Part shown: positions 1 to 7,847 of the stretch, piece by piece | Layout of the letters: each line of letters begins with the position of its first letter | How positions within the stretch are numbered: the first letter of the stretch is position 1 | The notes under the pieces: generated by a model | The model's database searches: none | Told to the model about the DNA's origin: nothing | What the model saw: the letters and a program-made list of their open reading frames with translations, nothing else | Assembly: GCA_034096865.1 (NCBI GenBank) | Contig: JAWQFJ010016851.1 | Span: forward strand, 127,501 to 142,500 | Source of the DNA: Theodoxus fluviatilis | Lineage: Eukaryota > Mollusca > Gastropoda > Cycloneritida > Neritidae | DNA: 15,000 bases | Reading direction: 5' to 3' | Made by a program: the position numbers and the translations under genes

Positions 1-69
1 GACATTCCCCGGAAACGCAGCATCTTAGCTTGTTTTTTAAAATTCTTGTTAAAAAAAGATTTGTCAAAA

Positions 70-70
<1 letters not shown>

Positions 71-157
<87 letters not shown>
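71..157. repeat. (AC)n dinucleotide microsatellite
   Basis: This is an uninterrupted AC/GT run of about 43 units, read directly from the sequence. It follows an A-rich stretch and is followed by a T-run and AT-rich unique DNA. A pure run of this length is expected to be polymorphic in length and is difficult to assemble exactly. Confidence 0.98.
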
Positions 158-160
<3 letters not shown>

Positions 161-960
161 CAATTTTTTTTAAGTAGAAATGCAAAAGACAGACATTAGG
201 ACTCACCAAAACCAAGGCAGAAGTTGAGAATATCCTTTAAGTAATATTGATTCCATTGTCACAAACTGTACATATAAAATCCAGGATAAATTTTCGTTTT
301 GAAATTACTGCAAATCATTTCAAGATATAATTCGTCTTGATCCTGAATTATGTCCATTGAAACTCACTGATTGGCCTGAGATATTATGAACAAATGAAAA
401 AAATTAAAGCTTTCACATCCAAGTTCAGCTGTAAATCCTAAACAGAGGCAAAATCTTTGTACACATCCGTCACTTTTTATTTGCATGTTGATCTAACATT
501 GAGAAATCCATAGAGGGAAACCACTGCTGCATTCAGAATTAATTAACAAACAAAATTAGATGAGTTCCTTCCATTATACGACTTAAAAGGACGGTGCCTC
601 TTGGATGGCCAACATTTTGTAGTTCTATCTGCACTCCCAGTGTGTCTGCCTCTTTGCATACCCTGAATGAAAGGTCGCATTACAGCCGCTTTTTGGCGAC
701 AGTGTCGCCAGCGGCGTCAGTTGATGCTCTGCGGTGAGGCGTGTATTTGTTACCCCCAGAAAAACACTCCACCTCGTCATCTATGTTATCCGACAAAGCA
801 GACGCTTAGCACAGGAATGAAACTGTAGAGCAGACGATGAATCAACATCTTATCTATTTCCGAAACACTGATGTAAACATGACACAAATTCAAACGCAGT
901 CTTTTGCTAAATTACCGAATTCCTTTGACAGTGAATCGTTATGAACACGATTTTTACTCC
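158..960. other. AT-rich unique intergenic or intronic DNA
   Basis: I see no supportable gene here. Open frames are short in all six frames and no tRNA, splice-bounded exon or repeat family is recognisable. The one local structure is the inverted repeat at 685-715, listed separately. Confidence 0.6.
685..715. other. Imperfect hairpin/cruciform
   Basis: TGGCGACA (694-701) and TGTCGCCA (703-710) form a perfect 8-bp inverted repeat around a single G. GCCGC (685-689) and GCGGC (711-715) extend the stem by 5 bp, with a TTTT bulge (690-693) on one side only. The one-base centre means the innermost pairs would open to form a loop. Function is unknown. Confidence 0.6.
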
Positions 961-1133
961 GGCACTTCAAGTCGAAACGCCGATGAAGAATCGGTGGGCG
1001 TAAAAAGCCACTTTTTCATAGGCGATTATTTTGCGACACACCGCGAAACATGAAGGCGTCCTCACTCGTGGCGAGGTTTTTTGAAGGGACAGAAAAGTTT
1101 CTTTGTGTTCGGTAAAACAGCTTCGAGGGAACA

Positions 1134-1162
1134 GGGTTGGGGGTTGGGATGGGGGGTGGGGG
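1134..1162 (+). other. G-quadruplex-type G cluster
   Basis: Five G runs of three to six bases (GGG, GGGGG, GGG, GGGGGG, GGGGG) are separated by loops of one or two bases (TT, TT, AT, T). This meets the usual G3+ with loops of 1-7 definition of an intramolecular quadruplex. It lies about 80 bp outside the left end of the inverted-repeat element at 1245. Formation in vivo is not shown. Confidence 0.75.
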
Positions 1163-1244
1163 AATTTTGTATTATGCAGTCGAAGGCATTGGCTTGAAAA
1201 TGACCCCGGGACTTCCGCGCGGCAGAGGCCAACACTACCACTTG

Positions 1245-1740
1245 AGGCTTGTTCAGGTGTACGAAGCGCTGCATGAGCGCTTAATATTGGCAATTGAGCG
1301 CTCTTTGCTCCTCCTGAACACCTACAGATTTTGTGCAGCGCTTCACTTGTTAAAGGGGAGGTAAATCTTCTGCGCCCCATGTTGTGTTGATAGACGCTAA
1401 GAAAGTGTTTTCTTTGCCACAGACATCGTTTGTGCACGTTTAAATGTATTCTGCAGGAATAAAGTCCACTACTGTGTCATCCTTACTTGCCATTACTCGC
1501 GCATACAGGGCGCTTGGGGCAAATAAAGCCCGTTCCAGTCCCAAAATGATGTTTCTGAGGGTTATTTTACGCATCGACGGCCAGTGCGGGATCGAAGACG
1601 CCATTTTGAAAATGATGCAAAATCGTCTGAATCACCTCGGATTGGTGATGCAAAGCGCTGCTCAGCGCTGAGTGAATCACGCCCCAAAATTGCTGTTCAG
1701 GAGTGAATCACATGCAGCGCTGCGCCTCCTGAACAAGCCT
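1245..1740. mobile_element. Putative non-autonomous inverted-repeat element (MITE or foldback-like)
   Basis: The ends carry a perfect 13-bp inverted repeat, AGGCTTGTTCAGG (1245-1257) and CCTGAACAAGCCT (1728-1740). After spacers of 7 and 6 bp, a second perfect 11-bp inverted repeat follows, AGCGCTGCATG (1265-1275) and CATGCAGCGCT (1711-1721). The end sequence recurs inward in inverted form: TGTTCAGG at 1250-1257 pairs with CCTGAACA at 1313-1320, and TGTTCAGGAG at 1694-1703 pairs with CTCCTGAACA at 1726-1735, so each terminus could fold on itself. The palindrome AGCGCT occurs seven times, four near the left end and three near the right. GAGTGAATCAC is directly repeated at 1670 and 1701. No transposase is encoded. 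No clean target-site duplication is visible (left flank CTTG, right flank TAGC), so the exact boundaries and the superfamily are open. Confidence 0.6.
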
Positions 1741-2032
1741 TAGCCCGCGTGTAGCGTTGCAAACCAGGTACATCCATGCTGTCTTCCAAGACTGTGTACT
1801 CTGCGAAATGTAGTCTGTTAAAAAAGAAAGTCTTTGCAACGTTACCCGTGCGGTATTCCTTTCGATTTACACATTTCCCTGCCAACAAACTCTTCATAAA
1901 ATAAACGAAAAAGACATCCTGTGGTGTAAAACTCATCCTAGGTCCGTTATTGACTCCACTCTTCGTCCGGTCATTCAACAGAGGCGGTGTTTATTTCTCG
2001 ATCTAGTCCGCGTTGCATCTTGCGAGGACGAT
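1741..2032. other. Unassigned sequence between the inverted-repeat element and the G21 tract
   Basis: Unique-looking DNA. A 93-codon minus-strand open frame is present, but its composition is not protein-like and it reads into the inverted-repeat element. I do not call a gene. Confidence 0.5.
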
Positions 2033-2091
2033 TTTTTATTTTTATTTTTTATTTATTTATTTTTTTTGGCGGGGGGGGGGGGGGGGGGGGG
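2033..2091. repeat. (TTTA)-rich tract followed by a G21 homopolymer
   Basis: A degenerate TTTA/T-run (about 2033-2067) is followed by GGC and 21 consecutive G (2071-2091). On the minus strand this is C21 followed by an A-rich, AAAT-like tail. A homopolymer this long is a common site of sequencing and polymerase slippage error, so its length should not be trusted. Confidence 0.9.
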
Positions 2092-2348
2092 ATTAGAGTG
2101 CACACATTAGAAATGTACGTTGGTGTACACGAAATTTATATTTAGGCGTCGGGTCATCCTACAACCGATGAAGTAGCAGGAGCCACAGAAGTAAATCGAG
2201 AAATGGTAGGCCGCCACTGGGACATTTCGATGAACATGGCTTTACCGCTACGTCACAAGCAAGAACCCATCTGATTGGCTGTTTGCGGAAACTTTGTCGG
2301 GAGGAAATAAACACGTGTTCTAGTCCACGGCAACTAGACAGAAAACTG

Positions 2349-2519
2349 TTTTGGCGACGTGCGAGCTCGATGTTCGCAATGGCAAGTGGAGACTTGTCAA
2401 AAATCTTGATACACGTGTCAGGACGCCCCAAAACTTTTTAGCGACGCGAGTGCAGTGTTAGCTGTGGCAAGAGCAATTTTGCCAGAAATCTTGCCACTTG
2501 TGAGGAGGCCTTTTGGACG
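2349..2519. repeat. Diverged two-copy tandem duplication, period about 87 bp
   Basis: The segment from 2349 (TTTTGGCGACG, then ATGGCAAG, AAATCTTG, CGTGTCAGGACG) recurs from about 2436 as TTTTAGCGACG, GTGGCAAG, AAATCTTG, TTGTGAGGAGG. Shared blocks appear in the same order with short indels. The copies are far from identical, so the duplication is old, or the two pieces are separate copies of a dispersed repeat. No coding potential is claimed. Confidence 0.5.
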
Positions 2520-3640
<1,121 letters not shown>

Positions 3641-3720
3641 ACGAACAAAAGTCTTCGTTTAGGCCTGAGGCCCATTATGAATTACACGAAAGCCACAACG
3701 TAATTACCTGACAAGATCAT
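3641..3720 (-). mobile_element. Very short 5'-truncated LINE 3' end (copy 3)
   Basis: Read on the minus strand, the stretch holds GTGTAATT, then a hairpin TGGGCC-TCA-GGCCTA (3660-3674), then AAACGAAG and GTTCGTTCG leading into pyrimidine-rich repeat. The full LINE at 3853-6934 has the same order: GTGTAATT, TGGGCC-GGT-GGCCTA, an A-rich segment, then (TTCG)n. Only about 30 to 40 nt are clearly alike. The upstream boundary at about 3720 is a guess, and no coding remnant is recognisable. AATAAA is not preserved here. Confidence 0.5.
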
Positions 3721-3838
3721 TATCAATACTATGGCAACAGAGTCTTGCTGTTAATAACGCAGGCGCGACTACTGCAACATAATGTCACAACATCACTTGT
3801 AGTCTCATAAGTGGCAGCGTAAGCTCGTAGGAGGGAAG

Positions 3839-3880
3839 GAGAGAGAGAGAGAGAACGAACGAACGAACGAACGAACGAAT
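3839..3880 (-). repeat. (TTCG)n LINE tail joined to (CT)n
   Basis: On the plus strand, eight GA units (3839-3854) lead into six GAAC units and one GAAT (3853-3880). On the minus strand this is the 3' terminus of the LINE, (TTCG)n, followed by (CT)n. The (CT)n on this side matches the (CT)n on the 5' side of the LINE (6936-7008), so both flanks look like parts of one interrupted tract. Confidence 0.85.
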
Positions 3881-3882
3881 GG

Positions 3883-3908
3883 TTTATTTTTGTTAGGCCA
3901 CCGGCCCA
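3883..3908 (-). promoter_or_regulatory. LINE 3' UTR hairpin and AATAAA
   Basis: On the minus strand, TGGGCC-GGT-GGCCTA (3908-3894) forms a 6-bp stem (one G-T pair) with a 3-nt loop, 12 nt after the stop codon. AATAAA follows (3888-3883), just before CCATTCG and the TTCG repeat. Known LINEs use short 3' structures for template recognition by their RT, and I infer such a role here. The AATAAA may also direct 3' processing. Confidence 0.7.
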
Positions 3909-3919
3909 TCACAACACAA

Positions 3920-6907
3920 TTACACATAATATGCCTCTTCGGCCATAGCAATAGAAACAGCTTCTTTTCTTCTTTTGAATGCATAATATAAATACGTTGC
4001 AACCGCTCGTACTGCCTTAGGCTCCTCCAGCGACAGGAGTACCTTAACATCAAAGGCATATGTATTCGTCGTCAACTTGCATATATACATTCGTCTGAGA
4101 TCTTCATAGGCAGGACATTCAAGTAACAAATGCTGTTCATTTTCGTCTGTTTCATAGCATGATGGACATAAGTAAGCATTATCAGCTCGATCCGTAGAAA
4201 ATCTGTATTTATGCGTGAACAGATCGCTGAATCCCATCCTAAAAATAACATAAACATCTCGAAAAACTTTTTTATCTACTATATACAAATATTTCTCTCT
4301 TTTCAATTCTGTCTTAAAGGATCTGTACAGTTCATATCTACCACTCGCTGATATTGAAACTGTCCATACATTCATGTACTCAGAGATAAGGCGCTTTCTG
4401 AACTCGAGCAAGAACTCTGTCTCATTCCGCACATTCTGATTACGCCATACATCAGCAAAATCATATCTATACAATACTTCTTTTATTTTGTCAACCCAGT
4501 TTCCATTATTTCCCGAGATGAGCATCATCTTGTAAACTTTGTTAGGGTATCTAGTTGCCTCCATCTTAAGTACACGCAACCAGTACTTAATAGCCCGTAA
4601 AGTTGCATTGATATACAGTGGGTATCTTCCGATTTCACCATACGTCATCAAGTTAGGAGCTTGTACAGGAACATTGAGAAATCTTTTCATAGCTTGTAGG
4701 TGTACAGATTCTATTTCCGAACAGTTGTACAGTCCCCACAGTTCTGATGTATACAAAAGTACCGGCTGTATCTGGGAAGTGAACATTTTGAAATACACAT
4801 CTGGTGACACATTTCCTAATTTTTGTAGACACTTAGTCAGTTGAATCATGCCAGCTTTTGCTCTAAGTACAAGATCAGACTGTAAAATACTAAAGGACAG
4901 TCTCGAAGTGAACAGTGCTCCAAGATATCTGTACTCATTCACAGTCTCAATTCTTTCCGTCCCCAGATACCACTTCTCATGACCTGCCAGATAACCACCA
5001 TTTCGGAAAACAATGACCTTTGTTTTTTGTTGGTTTACATCCAGACCAACTGTGTCTGAAGCTTTTTTGAGACTGTTCAATTGGTTTTGCAGACCAACGA
5101 CGGTGTCCGATACAAGAACTATATCATCTGCGAACAGTAACAGATATATAATCGTAGCATCAGGCATAAGCTGAATACCATGTTTACCATGTTTGGTTAC
5201 AATCTTAGCCACATAGTTCACTACAAGAGAAAAAAGTATCGGACTCATTTTACATCCTTGCTTTAATCCCTTGGTATATGCAAATGAGTCGCTGTAGCGA
5301 CCGTTGCACCTTACACTGCTTTGAACATCAAAATACATTGCTTGGATCATCTGGAGTAGTCTCCCTTTCATCCCATAACCCCGAAGAATTTGCCAAAGTA
5401 CATTTCTATTTATACTATCGAAAGCTTTCTTAAAATCCACAAAAACAGCATACAGTTTTCTATGCCTTGACAGATATCTATTGATAACTGAGTGAAGAAC
5501 AAAAATATTGTCCATCGTCGAATAACCTTTTCTGAAACCTGCTTGTTCCTCTCCAATTAGACCATTACTTTCCGCCCAGTCTTGTAACCTGTCAGTGACC
5601 ACTGAAGTGAATACTTTACTAAAAATACTTGTGATTGAAATTCCCCTATAATTATCTTTGATAGCGGGGTCTCCTCTTTTGTAGATTGGTAAGATAGTTG
5701 ATTTCGTCCAAATATTTGGAAAACACTTTTTGGCAAGCATATTATTGAAAAGCTGAGCAATGATTGTTATGAGTCTCTGAGGTGTACACTTGAGCATTTC
5801 TGCCAATATTTTGTCCTCCCCTGAAACCTTCCTATTCTTCAGTTTATCTATTGCACATCTAACCTCTTCCTTAGTTATTTCACAATCAAGGGGTGACAAC
5901 TCATCTGATGCTAATATGAGTACACTGTAATCAATATCAGTTTGCTGTTGCTGTTCAGCTAAAGCATGGCTATACATTTCAGAAAAATAATCTTTCCATT
6001 CTTCACATGATATACTACAATACATAGCAGATCTAAGGTTAAGCTTTCTCACCTGTTTCCAGAACAGGGAAGGGTCTTTAATACTATCTTCTAGACTAGT
6101 AAGAGCATTCATTCTATACGACTCTTTCTTTGACTTTAGCAAAGACTTGTACTCTTTTCTTCTTTGCCTATACGATTCTTTATCACACGTTGCCAATGTG
6201 CGGCTGTATCTGCGTAGTAAAGAGCGTAACAGATTCTTGCTTGCCCTACACTCCCTGTCGAACCACGGCTGGCCGTGTCTTGCTCTCCCACACACAATTG
6301 ATTTCTTCAAAGGTTCTGCAGCACTCACATAGCAATTTGTAATTGCCTCTGCCGCAGCGTTTACATCCATATCATCATCTAACAATCTCTCCAATCCTTC
6401 TACCCCACTTTGTAAATTGTTTTTAAACTCCTCACTTGATGCCTCTTCCCAAACGAATTTTTCAATAACAAAAACTTCTCTTACATCATTTGTAATACTG
6501 CTTTTACACTTCAAACATAGTTCCATGCACAAATGGGACGATAAGACATTTTCTTTTACATTAAGTGATGCACAAATGGGAAACAAATCACCGGAAACAA
6601 GAAAGTAGTCTATCACACTGTTGCCAGTACTTGACATGTAGGTAAATTTGCCATCTAAATCACCAGATATGTTCCCGTTCAATATCCACAGATCGAAACC
6701 GGCACAAACTGTCAATAATTCAGTACCAAAATCATTTACTGCGCTGTCCTGGGAGCAACGTGAATCGACAAGCAAATCACGCATACTGTCCGAAATATTA
6801 GTGTGTCCTATATCGTGATTACCCGTGCGAGCATTGAAGTCGCCGCACACAATCAAGGAACAATATGGGAAAGTCACTGTTAGCTGCATCAAACACTGCT
6901 GAAGCAC
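3920..6907 (-). CDS. LINE ORF2 fragment: APE endonuclease (partial), reverse transcriptase and zinc finger
   Basis: A multifunctional retrotransposition protein that would nick the target DNA and reverse-transcribe the element RNA. The 995-codon frame has no stop or frameshift. The residues given count from a GTG at 6907, which is a track convention and not a true start. The frame stays open a further 8 codons to the truncation. Endonuclease: GDFNAR (22-27), IDYFLVSG (99-106) and SSH (123-125), where SDH is usual. Reverse transcriptase: AGFRKGYST (456-464), motif A FVDFKKAFDS (489-498), motif B KGLKQGCKMSPILFS (546-560), motif C FADD (592-595) with the catalytic Asp pair at 594-595, QKTKV (627-631) and YRYLG (659-663). 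A thumb and connection region follows. Near the end is C-X2-C-X8-H-X4-C (914, 917, 926, 931). The catalytic RT residues are intact, but the copy lacks the N-terminal part of the nuclease and so is presumably dead for autonomous movement. Confidence 0.95.
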   Translation of the reverse strand: MLQQCLMQLTVTFPYCSLIVCGDFNARTGNHDIGHTNISDSMRDLLVDSRCSQDSAVNDFGTELLTVCAGFDLWILNGNISGDLDGKFTYMSSTGNSVIDYFLVSGDLFPICASLNVKENVLSSHLCMELCLKCKSSITNDVREVFVIEKFVWEEASSEEFKNNLQSGVEGLERLLDDDMDVNAAAEAITNCYVSAAEPLKKSIVCGRARHGQPWFDRECRASKNLLRSLLRRYSRTLATCDKESYRQRRKEYKSLLKSKKESYRMNALTSLEDSIKDPSLFWKQVRKLNLRSAMYCSISCEEWKDYFSEMYSHALAEQQQQTDIDYSVLILASDELSPLDCEITKEEVRCAIDKLKNRKVSGEDKILAEMLKCTPQRLITIIAQLFNNMLAKKCFPNIWTKSTILPIYKRGDPAIKDNYRGISITSIFSKVFTSVVTDRLQDWAESNGLIGEEQAGFRKGYSTMDNIFVLHSVINRYLSRHRKLYAVFVDFKKAFDSINRNVLWQILRGYGMKGRLLQMIQAMYFDVQSSVRCNGRYSDSFAYTKGLKQGCKMSPILFSLVVNYVAKIVTKHGKHGIQLMPDATIIYLLLFADDIVLVSDTVVGLQNQLNSLKKASDTVGLDVNQQKTKVIVFRNGGYLAGHEKWYLGTERIETVNEYRYLGALFTSRLSFSILQSDLVLRAKAGMIQLTKCLQKLGNVSPDVYFKMFTSQIQPVLLYTSELWGLYNCSEIESVHLQAMKRFLNVPVQAPNLMTYGEIGRYPLYINATLRAIKYWLRVLKMEATRYPNKVYKMMLISGNNGNWVDKIKEVLYRYDFADVWRNQNVRNETEFLLEFRKRLISEYMNVWTVSISASGRYELYRSFKTELKREKYLYIVDKKVFRDVYVIFRMGFSDLFTHKYRFSTDRADNAYLCPSCYETDENEQHLLLECPAYEDLRRMYICKLTTNTYAFDVKVLLSLEEPKAVRAVATYLYYAFKRRKEAVSIAMAEEAYYV

Positions 6908-6921
6908 TGAAATTCCATTTG

Positions 6922-6933
6922 TCTCTCCTGATC

Positions 6934-6941
<8 letters not shown>
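6922..6941. other. 20-bp perfect palindrome at the LINE 5' junction
   Basis: TCTCTCCTGATCAGGAGAGA is exactly self-complementary and spans the point where (CT)n meets LINE coding sequence. The half toward lower coordinates belongs to the LINE reading frame (minus-strand codons TCA GGA GAG A). The other half is CTGA followed by the microsatellite. Confidence 0.85.

Positions 6942-7010
<69 letters not shown>
6936..7010. repeat. (GA)n microsatellite, likely the tail of LINE copy 2
   Basis: About 36 uninterrupted GA units. On the minus strand this (CT)n directly follows GATTCGTCTC at the end of the copy 2 hairpin/AATAAA tail, and directly precedes the truncated 5' end of LINE copy 1. Confidence 0.95.
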
Positions 7011-7012
<2 letters not shown>

Positions 7013-7120
7013 CGAATCACTTTATTGTGTGGGCCCGGGCCCATTTGAAGAAAAGAATAAAAACGCGACAATCACAATCAGGCATTGCCCGAAGATAAGC
7101 AAGACTTCTACAAGTCTTGC
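7011..7120 (-). mobile_element. LINE 3' end (copy 2), body not recognisable
   Basis: Minus strand: TGGGCCCGGGCCCA (7043-7030, a perfect 14-bp palindrome), then CACAATAAAGTGATTCGTCTC and (CT)n. The order hairpin, AATAAA (7026-7021), ATTCG, simple repeat matches LINE copy 1. Farther upstream I find no protein similarity to the copy 1 C-terminus. The upper limit of 7120 is set by a separate hairpin and not by a true boundary. It could be a related family or a non-autonomous derivative. Confidence 0.5.
7099..7120. other. Perfect 9-bp stem-loop
   Basis: GCAAGACTT (7099-7107) and AAGTCTTGC (7112-7120) are exact complements around a 4-nt loop (CTAC on plus, GTAG on minus). There is no U-run on either side to suggest a bacterial terminator. 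Role unknown. Confidence 0.75.
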
Positions 7121-7453
7121 GTACGCGCGACATCAACAAGTCAGTTTCATTAGACTCATTCTCAGACAGATGTGCATTTACTGTATATAGTGCTACCGAA
7201 AAGTCTGCACTACTTGCGCGTCGCGCGGCAGGGCTGCCGCCGTCTGTGCAACACGCTAACGCCAGCCAGCTGTCCCGCTGTCATCCCTGCAGGCGTGGTC
7301 GCTGCTCTCGCTCGGCTGCCTGATGTGCCAGACGGCAAATGCCAACCCGTCCCACGTGATGACGATGGTCTGCGGTCGTGGTCACTGTCGCTCTTGGACA
7401 GCTTCTGGTCCGCAGTAGCCTCAGGTGGAAGGGGCGATGCGCAGACCTGTCTC
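7121..7453. other. GC-rich segment without a supportable gene
   Basis: This stretch is richer in GC than its surroundings and is open in several frames at once: plus-strand frames at 7117 and 7172, and a minus-strand frame ending at a TAG at 7210-7212. Simultaneous openness on both strands is what stop-poor GC-rich DNA gives by chance. No domain is recognised. Confidence 0.4.
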
Positions 7454-7466
7454 AGATCGGAAGAGC
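7454..7466 (+). other. Exact match to Illumina adapter core
   Basis: AGATCGGAAGAGC is the 13-nt core shared by standard Illumina adapters (reverse complement GCTCTTCCGATCT). It lies just before a (GT)n(GA)n tract. Beyond it the match to the standard adapter breaks off, so this is either residual adapter in the assembly or coincidence. Confidence 0.6.
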
Positions 7467-7477
7467 AGTCAGGTCGT

Positions 7478-7482
7478 GGTGT

Positions 7483-7554
<72 letters not shown>

Positions 7555-7621
7555 GACACAGAGAGAGAGAGAGAAAGAGAGAGACAGAGACAGAGAGAGA
7601 GACAGAGAGAGACAGAGAGAG
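7478..7621. repeat. Compound (GT)n(GA)n microsatellite with GACA variants
   Basis: A GT run with one TATG interruption (about 7478-7514) switches to GA repeats with AAAG, CATAGACAC and GACA interruptions up to 7621. On the minus strand the CT-rich half directly follows AATAAAATCG, in the same position as in LINE tails. Confidence 0.95.
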
Positions 7622-7625
7622 CGAT

Positions 7626-7631
7626 TTTATT
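7626..7631 (-). promoter_or_regulatory. AATAAA poly(A) signal next to (CT)n
   Basis: TTTATT on plus is AATAAA on minus, 217 nt after the stop codon of the open frame at 7848-8330. It is followed by ATCG and the CT-rich tract. The arrangement resembles both a terminal-exon 3' UTR and the tail of the LINE family, though the GGCC hairpin is absent. Confidence 0.35.
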
Positions 7632-7847
7632 CAAAGAGACCTGGGGTTTCAAAGAAATGTTTTCTACAGCAAAATGTATGAAGACAAAAAGTCTTCCTAA
7701 TCAATGCGAGGGTTAGAAAAGAAAGTCAGCCTGTTGCATCACACCAGCAGTCAGGAACAGTCTCGAGCAAACAGCACACGATCAGTCAGCACAGTCCATG
7801 GTGATTCAATCTGAGGACGCTTTTATGGGATATTTGTCCGCTGGCCT

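Larger units (their letters stand above)
3853..6934 (-). mobile_element. 5'-truncated non-LTR retrotransposon (LINE), copy 1
   Basis: The element comprises an open reading frame for endonuclease and reverse transcriptase (stop at 3920-3922), a 3' UTR of about 40 nt and a (TTCG)n tail. The 5' end lies near 6932-6934. Upstream of that point the coding frame meets a TGA and then pure (CT)n. Missing are any ORF1, the 5' UTR and the first part of the endonuclease domain, which is the usual result of incomplete target-primed reverse transcription. Both sides are (GA/CT)n, so a target-site duplication cannot be resolved. Clade is not assigned. An APE-type nuclease, RT and a C-terminal CCHC motif are compatible with the Jockey/I/CR1/L2-like superfamilies. 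Confidence 0.9.

Noticed and set aside
478..487. Octamer ATTTGCAT
   Set aside because: A single 8-bp match is expected often by chance and no promoter context is present.
967..1437. 156-codon minus-strand frame
   Set aside because: It crosses the left end of the inverted-repeat element and the G cluster, and its residue order is not protein-like.
7210..7453. Minus-strand frame rich in Ser and Arg without an ATG
   Set aside because: The same GC-rich DNA is open on the plus strand too, and its upstream part contains the adapter-like 13-mer, so it cannot be trusted as an exon.
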